NCBI RefSeq assembly: GCF_041381155.1
Contig: NC_091137.1
Span: forward strand, 22,055,655-22,119,654
DNA length: 64,000 nt
Direction: 5' to 3'
Source of the DNA: Argopecten irradians
Lineage: Eukaryota; Mollusca; Bivalvia; Pectinida; Pectinidae
Shown here piece after piece: positions 24,916 through 36,115 of the stretch. The position numbers were made by a program, and so were the translations under genes. How positions within the stretch are numbered: the first letter of the stretch is position 1; every line of letters begins with the position of its first letter. The notes below the pieces were generated by a model. That model saw only the letters and a list, made by a program, of their open reading frames with translations. It was not told the origin of the DNA and did no database searches.

Positions 24916-26220
24916 CTAATCATTTGACGGAAATGATACTCTGTCAATATTCATCAGCGAATTAATCGCTTATAGAAACTACCAAAGGAAATGTCAGATT
25001 TGAAAACCTTATCATTAACCAATATTGGTTTGGCCTAAATGACGGTCATTTTCATGGCATTTTTCTCGTGAGAAATTTGATATTCTGCATGTTACAAATT
25101 ATAAATCCATGCAAAAATATTTGTTTAAATATGTTGAGGAATAAGCAACATGAATTTTCTTTACTTTTTTATTTTCTAAATTTTTCTGTTTCCCTTAAAC
25201 TTTACTTACTCTAGAAACCAGAAACACATTATTCAACGTAATTTGAAAACCAGACTTAACCAGAACATGGCAGAACATCTCATTTGACTCAATTTCTCTA
25301 CGCTAGTTTTGGTTTTACATTACATACATACATTTGTATCAAATATGTCACCTCTGTATGGACACAGGCTGCTAAAAAATCAGTAGTCTTTAAATGAAAC
25401 ACACATGTGTCAAACTACTAGATTATTCTATAAAATCGTTTTTTTCTCTATCTTCCCCTTCTTTCTTGAATATTGAATACTGATACAAAATAAAACTTAG
25501 GTAATTATTTGGATGTTACCTACATTTAATATTGCATTTAATGTTGAAGCGTCTTCGTTTAGCACTTTTGATCAATTGGTCGTTAATTCAAAATGACTTC
25601 TTCTTCACATGTCTGATATCTGGAGTTAATACACAATCTGAAATTTAATATCTCTGGGGAAAACGAAATAGACTGTAACGACAGTAAAAAATATTAGTCC
25701 AATCTTCAATTGTCGTTATGGTTTTTAATGCACATTGAAAGCTATTAAGATATGTAAATAAGTATTCTAATCAAAAACTTGTCGTTTAAGTTAGCTATTA
25801 TCTCTGTAATTTGTTTTACAAAAACATATGTTTTGTGTTTTGTAGTATGAATTAATACAAGGAAAAACCCATTTATCATCTCCCTCAAATGAACGTTTTG
25901 CACTGGCTTTAAAGAGCATAGTGTACATAATATTAAAAGCATTTTGTAGACTATTGATTATTCTTTATGACAGAAAAGTAATAGAAATGCAGCTTTTAAA
26001 ATTGAAAAGAGTCCACAATTTTTGCCGTTAACTGTGACATTTTCTGTGTAATTGGAACTTACTGTAAGGATATAGATTTTAAGACTTTTTCCATTGTGGT
26101 AAAACCCGATGCTTGCCATGATCCTGTATGAAATAGTATTTTTCTCTTAAACCTTGATGTTTTATTGCAATTTTACTACAATGATTTCCCGCGAAATAAA
26201 TTCGAAAAATCTTCATTATA
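24916..26220. other. intron sequence without recognised feature
   Basis: AT-rich, with no coding region or repeat that I can support. It lies between the minisatellite and the first coding exon. Confidence 0.4.
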
Positions 26221-26290
26221 TCTTGTTAACTCGAGGTCATTAAAATATTGTAAACTCGAGGTCATTAAAACCTTGCTAACTCGAAGTCGA
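26221..26290 (+). repeat. three short tandem units near the coding exon
   Basis: About 28-bp units containing taactcgaggtcatta repeat three times, slightly diverged, ending about 210 bp before the coding exon. Confidence 0.7.
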
Positions 26291-26504
26291 TGGGAACATA
26301 TTCACACTTCGAATTATCCTTAGTATTTAGATTAAGTGTACTTGTGTGTATATTGAACAAATTGAAGGGTACCAACAAATTATATCGAATTCAGCATGGT
26401 CTTCGAGTTTTAAAGGATCGATGACTAACATATAGTTATGTAGTTTTTGTACTACTTTTCATTTTTTTAATCACGACTTCGTCTATTTTTTTCATTTTCA
26501 GGTA

Positions 26505-28405
26505 ATGAAAACCCACACGATAAGACAGATTTACAGTGCTACTGTCATCCTCGTTATAGTCCTAAGTGTTTACTGTGAGGCGGCGGTCGCCCGATCTTTG
26601 TGTGAAGGCAGATGTGAGTCGTCAACGCCAAATCTACAAACGTTGAAAAATGTGTGGCACACCATGTCCAAACGGATAGGAAAACAGGGCAAGTATTTAC
26701 ACCTGTAAACACTTCTGAGGGGAACTGTCTGTTACCTACAAATGCTTCAATGTATGGGGCTCAATATATTACTTACAAATTAATGTCAGATTGGACAGGA
26801 GTCTCATTTAATTTTTACACACAGGAAAATACGTGTTACAAAATTTTACTTCAAAATGAAGCAAACTTTTGAATGGTGCTAGACAAATATAAGTTTTGCA
26901 GCAGAAAAAATCAAACTTGACTGGAAAACAGGAAAACAATACAACCAAATTAAGATCATCCATAAACAATATGGTAGCTTCGTCATTGATTGTGCATATT
27001 CGATTTCAGTTTGTTTATGCAATCATTCAAGAGAGTAAGTTGCTGAATACTGCATCATCGTACCATTGACTTCAGGATTTTAAAAACATGTATCCTTTGA
27101 ATTACGATTTACTCGCATATATCATTTATTATAAATAAACCGAATCTCAAATTTCACTCATGAATCCATATTTCCTAGAAGCAGTTTCTAATTGTACATA
27201 TTTTATAACTAGACTGATGCTAAACAAAATTAATTATAACCGGCAATGAGATATACCATAGAAGTTGTCGAGTTGACGATAATCCGACAATGTCGTTTGG
27301 ACCCTTCTGCACCTAGTGCTATTCTCTTGTCGTTCTGTGATTGTGCTTTGACAATCTGTTTAGCACTAATTAGGTTATAATAGACTTTGAAATTGGCAGA
27401 CGATACCAGTAAATTTGGCGCGGGAGTAAAACGTGATTGGCCGTCGGGGGCAGTAATGGGCTATAAGTCAAGTCAATGTCTTAGGCTGCGATATATGGCT
27501 GATGATTAACGTAGAAATAGCTGTATTTATTTCTGTAATAGACAATGCAATCCTACATATACTGTGTATAAATACGTTTTGAAACGTTCACCGTTATGGC
27601 CGATCTATCATTTTAACAAGATTATTCAATGATTATTTCAAAAGTGCAGGCGACACAATTCGTGCATCGCGTGATTTGTACATGTAATTTGTAATGGCTA
27701 GCACTTTTTTTTTAAATTTTACCAAACACCAAAACTATTCATGTTTAAACTTAAAGCAAAATTCTCTTCATTTTATTCTTAATGGTAACTTCCTGAGTAT
27801 GTACAAATAATTTGCAATTTTGATTTGTATTTCATTTTGAAGAAACAGGAGAGATAATAATAGCAATCTTTTGAATGTAATTAGAGGTTATCATATGTCT
27901 GTAAGATATTTGCAAAGTTAAGGAATGTATTTTACATGACAATTGGGTGAAAATCGGGTGAAAATGGCCAATATGATCCATTTTTCACATTGGTATGAGT
28001 TATGAATCTCTAGGAGAGTTGCCATGAAGTGCATTAAGCAATTATACCTGTATATAAGTTTTCTCCTAAAAGTGTCGTTCTCAATTTACAGATATGTCAT
28101 TTGAGACGTTTGTTAAGTCACTAGTTGCGGCCTCTGAGAAATACCCATGGCTAAAGCCGGTCCGTGGAGATCTTCTCGGCATGATAGCGAAATACCAAGA
28201 CTGTGTAAAAGCTTGTGAACATCAACACAGCAAGAGGACTTTCGAAAGGGCATCCGACGCATACGTCCGACCAGCAATATGTAAGCAGAATTGCGGATGG
28301 ATTATGATAACATCCTCTGTATTCCAGGGATTTTTATCACTGCCGTTACATTCGATGCTTGGATATGTCAAAGTTAATCTGAAGGCATTTAAGGAGAAAA
28401 ATTGA
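26505..28405 (+). CDS. secreted-looking protein with three CX3C motifs (two coding exons)
   Basis: Predicted exons are 26505-26688 and 28092-28405, giving 165 aa. The upstream acceptor (cattttcag, 26501) leaves GTA before the ATG. The first exon encodes a signal peptide (hydrophobic IYSATVILVIVLSVYCEA, about residues 9-26). The donor is GC type (CAGG|gcaagt) and the acceptor is atttacag, joining in phase 1 as G+AT, Asp62. The mature part has Cys33/37, 99/103 and 125/129, three CX3C pairs in mostly helical, basic sequence, ending FKEKN. I do not recognise the family. Such pairs can staple helical hairpins, but that is inference. Additional candidate exons downstream (29397, 30070) leave the 3' end uncertain. 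Confidence 0.55.
26689..28091 (+). other. predicted GC-AG intron
   Basis: 1.4-kb intron of the secreted-protein gene. It starts gcaagt and ends atttacag. No repeat or nested gene seen. Confidence 0.45.
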
Positions 28406-29396
28406 CTAATCAGAAGTATATACAGAGATTTCTTTTGAAGATTTACAGAGAACAACGAACTATAAGCTCATGCATGCATTGTCGGACACATAGCCTTCAG
28501 TTTTGCAATGACATATTCCAGGGATAGATGGTACGACAGTGACAGTGACCCCTAGCTCCAAAATCACGAAACTTTCTTAAGTGTAAAACAGTCTCACGTT
28601 TAGACCTAGCCAATCGCAATTAATGCTACAAAAATGTTACGGCATGTTTCATTGGCAAAGTCTAAACTTAACTTTAAGATTATTTAATGACCCTTGAATA
28701 TTGAATACCGATGATGTTCTGATAGGTGTATGAGCATAACTGGATACTTTTTAAAGCATAAAACAGACTAATAGATAAAAGTTATTGTAGTTAAAGTCGG
28801 TATTGTTTATATATCGAGGTAAAATATTGATATAATATTTATAATGCCAACATTATTCCGTAACAGCACATTGTTTGGAACAGTTTGATTCGAGTTGATG
28901 TAAAAGTTAATTATTAGTTGTTTTATTTCAAAATTACTATTTCCGCGGATTCTCTGTGTAGAATTTAAATGCGTTATTTATACGACAGGCTATAATATAT
29001 GAAAACATCAATTTGATAAATTTGGCGAGGTACTTAACTTCGCGATAATGGATGAACCCAGAATTTCATTACCAACTATTGTGTAGTGTCTAAATAGAAA
29101 GTCAATAGTCTATTTAATACTTTAGGCCAAACGAACTATACTTTAAATACAATCCGGAGTCGAATCTCACATGCAACTAATCCGAATAAAACCGGTTGGG
29201 GCTGCACAATGAGAGGCGTCGTAGGTGTTTTCACATCTGGGGTATGAACGATAATCAACTGCTATGGAGTCTATCACATGATTTTTTTTTTCCATTCTGA
29301 AAGATGCATAGTCCTGGGATAAAACATTTAACCAAAACTTGTTTCCAGAAGGTACATTAATTAATTGTTCTAATATTCACTTATTGTTTTTTTCAG

Positions 29397-29541
29397 GTAT
29401 AACAAAAGATTTCTGCCTTTAGCTGTCAGACTGGATCAGAAGGTTGCCTTGCTTCAATCAACAGATTTCCACAAAAATATTGTGACGGGAATTAAACAAA
29501 AATCTATCGACTGGTTCAAAAATGTTACTTCAAATCATTAA
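29397..29541 (+). CDS. candidate alternative exon
   Basis: A very good acceptor (ttgtttttttcag) is followed by one open frame, YNKRFLPLAVRLDQKVALLQ and onward for 48 codons, to a TAA at 29539-29541. The sequence is helical and basic, similar in character to the secreted protein upstream, but the only phase-compatible link I see uses a weak donor near 28345. It may be an alternative last exon or an exon of another gene. Confidence 0.3.
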
Positions 29542-30069
29542 AACATGCAATGAAAATTGAAATACAAAATTGATGTCATTAATTGTGTCTTAGAATTCAA
29601 ATCAAAAGCTCTAAGTATCAATGTCCAATCATTGATGTTTCAACACATGGTTAACGGTAGTATGTAATCAGTAAACCAATACTACGTTACGTTTTGATTG
29701 CAACCTCTGTCATTATCTTCATTTTCGTTATGTACAATACATGTAAAATTTACCAAACTTTGGAACATGTGCTTTATGATGGTGTGAAATAGAACAGGGT
29801 GTCTTCTAATCTGATTAGAAGATATATGTTCATAGCTTCATTTACAAAGTACTACGTATGCCTGGATTGTGTTCAGGCAACGGAGACAATGAACAAGCCG
29901 TGAACAGGCGAGTTTATAATCACATTGGGTGTCTTAGGCAGTATCATCTCTAAAAGAATTAAACGTTAATTGATTTTACTTTGATTGCGAAATAAATTGT
30001 TATAACATAACTTATAGAAGGATTACATGGCTCGGATATAGGTGCGTACTATACAACAGAGATTTTCAG

Positions 30070-30441
30070 GGGAAGGAAATTGTACATATTGTGCAATTTA
30101 AGTCCAGTTTATTTATAAATAATACTGACACGAGAATAAAGCATTATGTATCTTCATTCTCTCGTAATTTATCCAATGCGGTAAGCAATACAAATATAGC
30201 ATTGTATTCTACTGTGACAGAAGGCGCTTCGACTGGAGAACATTATATTTCGTTATACAAGCAATTCTTTCTACTACTAACACATCATTTATACATGTTA
30301 CAACAAAATGAACGTTTCTACTTTAAAACTTTTTTAAAGGAAGGTGACTATTTTGCAAAAAGCATGCATACCATGTGTTCTTGGTTAGACAAGGATGCAT
30401 TAGTAAGAACGCAAAATGTCTACGTTCATGTGATACAGTAA
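30070..30441 (+). CDS. candidate terminal exon, unknown protein
   Basis: An acceptor (gagattttcag) is followed by 123 open codons in phase 0 ending in TAA at 30439-30441. The sequence includes EGASTGEHYISLYKQFFLLL and KTFLKEGDYFAKSMHTMCSW and looks alpha-helical. An AATAAA lies downstream at about 30716. No start codon or family is recognised. It could close the secreted-protein gene or belong to a neighbour. Confidence 0.35.
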   Translation, partial: GKEIVHIVQFKSSLFINNTDTRIKHYVSSFSRNLSNAVSNTNIALYSTVTEGASTGEHYISLYKQFFLLLTHHLYMLQQNERFYFKTFLKEGDYFAKSMHTMCSWLDKDALVRTQNVYVHVIQ

Positions 30442-30759
30442 CATGTAGTTATATTAATAATAATTTCGAGCGTATTTTTATGTATCTACGAGGAAAATAT
30501 GGATATGAACAAAACTAAGGAAGTTTTAGCGTTTGGCATGAACATATCTAATAAAACACAGATAAATTAATGCGAAATTAATTTAAAATCTTCTTTCATG
30601 TAACCGCTTTTCGTTGGTTACTGTATTTAGAACTGAATCAGAATTTTCATCCTAATGTTATATGCCTTTCATACAGTGCAAATCAACTGTCTAAACTTGT
30701 ACTTCTTGATCAATGAATAAAATACGATTTTCTCAAGAAAAGTTGTTGAATTTTCAAAA

Positions 30760-30925
30760 TACCTTTTGTTCATAAAAATGGTTGTAAAAAACTTTTGTTC
30801 ATGAAAATGATTGACAAAGTTTTTTGTTAATATCTAAAGTTTTTGACCATAAATATGATTGACAAATGCTTTTGACCATGTCTAAATCTTTTGACCTTAG
30901 ATATGATTGACCAAATATTTTTACT
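30760..30925 (+). repeat. degenerate 30-bp minisatellite, left block
   Basis: About five diverged units of the form cttttgttcatgaaaatgattgac. The same unit is better preserved at 31549-31745, with a MITE-like element between the two blocks. Confidence 0.65.
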
Positions 30926-31186
30926 CACTGTAACTCACCGTTGTTGACGTTATACCGGTATGGCTACTAATAAATTTTGAAATGTGTTTTGTTTTTTCCA
31001 TGTTGTGTTCAGACGAGATTTAAAGGGGTTCGGAGTTTTAACACTGACTACAGTTGATGGTAAACTATTCAGGTTTTCAGTGTCATGGTTTGAAAAAGGT
31101 TTCACGTAGCTTGGTTCTAAACCGCTTTTAATATACTTTTCTTCTGTAGGTCTTTTTCCAAGTTTCTAGGTTGTTGTCTCCCTGCC

Positions 31187-31460
31187 TCCCATCCTCGATA
31201 CTCCAGGGGTTCCGATCACTTACGATATCTACATCCCTGGACAATTGAAGGCAGCTCAGCGGAAAACATTTGACCAATCCCAGGCTAGCAAAGATTTCCT
31301 TTAGACTACAGATAGAGCGACGCCCAAGCCACAGTCAACCACAATGTACCGTTATACGGCTCTATCTGTTCTGTTGCATCCAGTTTTATTATGAGATAGT
31401 CCAGGGGTGTAGAGATCGTATGTGATCGGAACCCCCGGAAAACGGAGGATACCTGCCTCC
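31187..31460. mobile_element. MITE-like element with GGGGTTCCGATCAC arms
   Basis: About 55-bp arms, left containing ggggttccgatcacttacga and right its complement (gatcgtatgtgatcggaacc), flank about 150 bp of unique sequence. It lies between two blocks of the 30-bp minisatellite. Confidence 0.7.
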
Positions 31461-31548
31461 TTGAATCGAGTAAAGATGATTAGATGTGTCATTCCTATGA
31501 TAGATTTGCATTTTTCCTGTTTGAGGGACATCCATGTATGTTATTGTC

Positions 31549-31745
31549 TTAAGCTTTTGTCCGTGAAAATGATTGACCAAAACTTTTATCTGTGAAAATG
31601 ATTGTCCTAAATTTTGTCCGTGAAAATGATTGTCCAAACTTTTATCCATGAATATGATTGACCAAAACTTTGTCCATGAATATTATTGACCAAAACTTTG
31701 TCCATGAATATGATTGTTCAAAACTTTGTCCATGAATGATAGTCC
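31549..31745 (+). repeat. 30-bp minisatellite, right block
   Basis: About seven units of acttt(t)gtccatgaatatgattgacca with a 28-30 bp period. Confidence 0.85.
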
Positions 31746-31895
31746 AATTTAAGCTTCTGGCCATTAATGTTAATACCCTTCAAATCCAGTGGGGATAGAG
31801 CACAGTAAATCCTAGCTGCAATATTGTAGCTCAAAAGACTTTTAGACAGAAAATGGTGTCGTCTTAAGAGCTACAATTGGTGCCTATTACTGCTA

Positions 31896-32075
31896 ATGGA
31901 GCAAAGTAATGATTATGCAAACCGTTATAAAACGTTTATTTGCATTTTATCTTACTTGTTCGATATCGCTTACTTACTAGGCAATAAAACTGAACCACAT
32001 AGATTATCAAATTCCCACCGAGGCATTATTTTTTTACGTAATACATATGAAGGTCTTTCTGAAGGGGATTTTTAC
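31896..32075 (+). CDS. candidate first exon with signal-like segment
   Basis: ATG at 31896 opens 60 codons (MEQSNDYANRYKTFICILSY and onward) including a hydrophobic stretch, and ends at a strong donor, TTTACG|gtaagtcc, near 32075. No following exon was found in the next few kb, which is repeat-filled. Weak candidate. Confidence 0.2.
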
Positions 32076-32276
32076 GGTAAGTCCAGAAATTGTGAATATG
32101 ACGTTGTGTGAGCGGTACGGTATATATTAAGAATGGTAGTTATGTTTGTTTTGGACAAAAATGATATGTAATGCATGTATACGCATAAAATAATTGGAAA
32201 CCTACAAAAAATATAGAAAACTGTGCCCGAGTGATTTTCGGAGGCAGTGCTCCACTACGACACATAGGGACCAATG

Positions 32277-32311
32277 CGTACCCGGCCGAAAGGTATAGCA
32301 GGCCGGGTACG
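32277..32311. repeat. short GC-rich hairpin
   Basis: Perfect 11-bp stem cgtacccggcc / ggccgggtacg around a 13-base loop. Confidence 0.7.
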
Positions 32312-33381
32312 TATATTCGTTCTAAGTAAATCCACATTCTACTTGATATGGGTTTTATCATACTAACAGCTGTCCCGTCCCTGTGGGAATTGTCGGAGAT
32401 TCAAGAATTTTTGATGAACTGTTGTAACATCAAATTGTGAAATCAATACCGAGTTGTCAATTGATTATTCCATTCTGAATTAAATCTTGCCTTTTATAAT
32501 TGATATAATACTCTGCAGTTTCTGTCATGATAAATTGTGCATTGCCAATGTTAATATTCCGGAAAGGGTCTCTGCTAACGTACAGTTATGATAATGATTA
32601 AAATGTTGCAGAGTCAGTACTTCACGGTGTAAACTATAGTCAAAACCCTCTGAAACAGTTTGGAATATCACAGAATTGCCCGAAATACAGTAAAGTAAGT
32701 ATATATGACATCACAAGTCTTCAAAACTCAGTTTTTCAGAAGGTGATTGGGCTAACCAAAATGTAACGACAATTTAAGAATCAAGATTAGATAATATCTG
32801 GTAATACGAAATTCACACAAAATTATCAGATTCGTTAAAAAAAACTTCATTCTTTACCTGCTTGCTGATTTTGATAAAGATATGATCACAAATTTTGCAG
32901 CAAATATAAATAAGAAATAAAATATTCACTAGAATTTATTTGAAGATTTTTCCTGTCGCTTCGTGGTTTTTATATTCACGAGTTTGTACATTTACACGGT
33001 TATTCTTTTCATTTCTGATATGCGCAAAAACCACCAGGGCTGCACTAAACTTACAATATGCATTTATCAACAAAACACTGTGCAATATGAAATCTTCGTG
33101 GTTTTTTTTCTAACTATTTCATGAATAGAGATACTCTCGGTTTATCTGTGTAACTATGATTCCATTGTTCAGTTGCATTAATCAAATGGTGTTATTTTCA
33201 TCCATGGCGCAAAAGCACCGACGACGAAATTCTATAACAATACATGATGACCTCAGTTATAGCGTCATCCTCGAGAACATATGTTTAATTATAATGTTTA
33301 TGATCACCATATCAAGAAATTCAAGATGAATGTACCTGAGGATGCCCAAGAGGCTGAAAATTTGTAAAAGAGGAGACATTT
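32312..33381. other. no gene recognised
   Basis: AT-rich. A phrase near 33326 (gtacctgaggatgcccaagag) resembles sequence near 50080, so a dispersed-repeat fragment is likely. Confidence 0.4.
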
Positions 33382-33682
33382 TTAAAGATGCTCCATCGCT
33401 GACAAATGGTATTTTTTCACTATAAAAACAGGAGCAGACGATTTAGTATTTTTCTTCAGTTACAAAAATTACTTACTTTACACCATTACCATCATTGAAA
33501 AGTTTGAGCTTCTAATTTTACTTCAAGTTAAAAATATGAAAATAATTAATTGCATCCCGAAACAAGAGATCCCAGAGGGATCTTGGCGCCCACCAAAGAT
33601 TGATCTATGTCTGACAAATGAAAGAGGGATCTTTTCTCTGCTTTTCAAACTTACACTTCTTTTTTCTGCTTTTCAAACTTTA

Positions 33683-35045
33683 AACTATCAAAATCCAAGA
33701 CAGTGGTCGCAAAATGCAATAGGCAGAACTAGGGTCCTAGAGGAACCTACATATGATATTTGAGAACAATCCCTTCAATACTTTCTGAGAAATAGCGGTA
33801 ACAAACTTTAACTATCAAAATCCAAGATGGCCACCAGTCGGCCATCTTGTTGACCGATCAGTCCCAAAATGTAATATGCACAACTGGGGTCCTAGGGGAA
33901 CCTACATATGAAATTTGAGAAAGATCCCTTCAGTGCTTTCTGAAAAATAGCGGTAACAAACTTTAACTATCAAAATCCAAGATGGCTACCTGGCGGCCAT
34001 CTTGTTGACCGATCAGTCCTAAAATGCAATATGCACAACTGGGGTCCTAGGGGAACCTACATATGAAATTTGAGAAAGATCCCTTCAGTGCTTTCTGAGA
34101 AATAGTGGTAACAAACTTTAACTATCAAAATCCAAGATGGCTACCTGGCGGCCATCTTGTTGACTGATCAGTCCCAAAATGCAATATGCACTACTAGGGT
34201 CCTAGGGGAACCTACATATGAAATTTGAGAAAGATCCCTTCAGTGCTTTCTGAGAAATAGCGGTAACAAACTTTAACTATCAAAATCCAAGATGGCTGCT
34301 GGTCGGCCATCTTGTTGACCGATCAGTCCCAAAATGCAATATGCACAACTGGGGTCCTAGGGGAACCTAAATATGAAATTTGAGAAAGATCCCTTAAGTA
34401 CTTTCTGAGAATTAGCGGTAACAAACTTTAACTATCAAAATCCAAGATGGCGGCTGGTCGGCCATCTTGTTGACCGATCAGTCCCAAAATGCAATATGCA
34501 CAACTAGGGTCCTACGGGAACCTACATATGAAATTTGAGAAAGATCCCTTCAATACTTTATGAGAAATAGCGGTAACAAACTTTAACTATCAAAATCCAA
34601 GATGGCTGCCTGGCGGCCATCTTGTTGACCGATCAGTCCCAAAATACAATATGCACAACTAGGGTCCTAGGGGAACCTACATATGAAATTTGAGAAAGAT
34701 CCCTTCAGTGCTTTCTGAGAAATAGCGGTAACAAACTTTAACTATCAAAATCCAAGATGGCTACCTGGCGGCCATCTTGTTGACCGATCAGTCCCAAAAT
34801 GCAATATGCACAACTAGGGTCCTAGAGGAACCTACATATGAAATTTGAGAAAGATCCCTTAAGTACTTTCTGAGAAATAGCGGTAACAAACTTTAACTAT
34901 CAAAATCCAAGATGGCTGCCTGGCGGCCATCTTGTTGACTGATCAGTCCCAAAATACAATATGCACAACTAGGGTCCTAGGGGAACCTACATATGAAATT
35001 TGAGAAAGATCCCTTCAGTACTTTTAGAGAAATAGCGGTAACAAG
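33683..35045 (+). repeat. 155-bp tandem array (9 units)
   Basis: Each unit holds a short inverted pair, ccaagatggc...cggccatcttg, able to form a hairpin, then gaccgatcagtcccaaaat and gggtcctaggggaacctac. The units are very alike, so the array is young or homogenised. Confidence 0.95.
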
Positions 35046-35051
35046 AATTGT

Positions 35052-35124
35052 TAACGGACGGACGGACGGACGGAAGGACGGACGGACGGACGGAAGGACG
35101 GACGGACGACGGACCACGGACGAA
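35052..35124 (+). repeat. (ACGG)n microsatellite
   Basis: Tetranucleotide array with a few AAGG variants at the 3' side of the 155-bp array. Confidence 0.95.
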
Positions 35125-35362
35125 AGGCGATTTGAATAGCCCACCATCTGATGATGGTGGGCTAAAAAAGCCATTACACTATATCCTATAGGTGATGCGC
35201 ATGCACCAAAGGCGAAATAAATTAATTTATATTATTTTTTGTGTTAATTAGGCATATATATACACGATTAAACATCAATTATTGCTGAAATGATTAATAT
35301 CATTTATGATCTGTCGGCGGTGGAGCATATTTAAATTACAGTATTATTCTCCCTCTGGAGGA

Positions 35363-35428
35363 CAACTTTGCTAGCCAAGGGTATTAGTCCGATTCTCTCG
35401 GACTAATACCCTTGGCTAGCGAAGTTGA
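35363..35428. mobile_element. tiny perfect-hairpin MITE
   Basis: caactttgctagccaaggg and onward to tccga pairs with its complement ending tagcgaagttg around a 5-base loop (stem about 29 bp, one mismatch). Flanks ctggagga and cttgagga differ at one base, consistent with an old 8-bp target duplication. Confidence 0.7.
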
Positions 35429-35969
35429 CTTGAGGATTGAATTATTATAATTCTATAAAATGTCAACATATATTCAGACACATTTTAATGTAGCCTAATG
35501 GATTGATTCAAAGGTCATTTTATCAATATCAGTCAAATGTAAACGACAAAGAACGTTTTGATGACATCGTTCACCCACTTTCATTTGTAGAGAAAAGTTA
35601 GGTGATATCGGCCACACCAGCAAACATAATTCCTATAGACATATACCAACCTTACACTACTTCAGATTTAATTCAAATTAATGGTCAGATTTAATTCAAA
35701 TTAATGGCATTTGAATGTGAATTCTTATTTAATAAACAATATAAAAATCGTCTTCCTACTCCTTTTTGAGACCATGGCGAACAACTTTTACTTAATTACG
35801 TTTCCGTAGTAACTGTTATTAAAGCACGTGATGTGTCTGTATTGACAAGGTTCGAAGAATAAAATGGATGATCAGTTATTGGCCATTTTACAAATCTTGT
35901 GCAAAGTTACCTGGTTACCATGACAACCATGAAAATAAAGGCATTGTTATTGTAAAGTTTCATTGAAAT
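35429..35969. other. no gene recognised
   Basis: AT-rich, with a short direct repeat cagatttaattcaaattaatgg near 35666-35705. Nothing else supported. Confidence 0.4.
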
Positions 35970-36073
35970 TAGCCCGAGATACTCTGGCCCTGACACCAGA
36001 CTTAAACATTATGACAGATAGATGTCTGTCATAATGTCTTAGTCTGGTGTCAGGGCCAGAGTATCTCGGGCTA
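35970..36073. mobile_element. 104-bp foldback MITE with 9-bp target duplication
   Basis: TAGCCCGAGATACTCTGGCC and onward pairs with its complement over about 48 bp around a small loop near 36018. Perfect 9-bp direct repeats CATTGAAAT at 35961-35969 and 36074-36082 flank it. Long inverted ends with a 9-bp duplication suggest a Mutator-like (MULE) MITE. The perfect flanks point to a recent insertion. Confidence 0.85.
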
Positions 36074-36115
36074 CATTGAAATTAGTCCAATAGCATAGAA
36101 GTTGTTGTTTATAAT

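Larger units (their letters stand above)
33562..35168 (+). mobile_element. pearl/CvE-like element with 155-bp tandem core
   Basis: It starts acaagagatcccagagggatc (hairpin gatccc/gggatc) and ends after a second hairpin, gcccaccatc/gatggtgggc, and ctaaaa. The core has nine units with aactatcaaaatccaagatg at 33683, 33810, 33965, 34120, 34275, 34430, 34585, 34740 and 34895, so the period is exactly 155 except in the shorter first unit. An (ACGG)n tract follows at 35052-35124. This plan (end hairpins, central approx. 150-160 bp repeats, ACGG tail) is that of bivalve pearl/CvE elements, thought to be Helentron-related. No coding capacity. Confidence 0.85.
33382..35344 (+). mobile_element. GATGCTCC MITE copy 1, split by a pearl-like element
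   Basis: Ends TTAAAGATGCTCC and GGAGCATATTTAA. The left part (33382-33561) and right part (35165-35344) together match the uninterrupted copies at 43034-43399 and 50298-50660. The insert is the pearl-like element at 33562-35164. Confidence 0.85.

Noticed and set aside
31389-31649. Minus-strand protein with HFHGQ repeats
   Set aside because: It is the translation of the 30-bp minisatellite.
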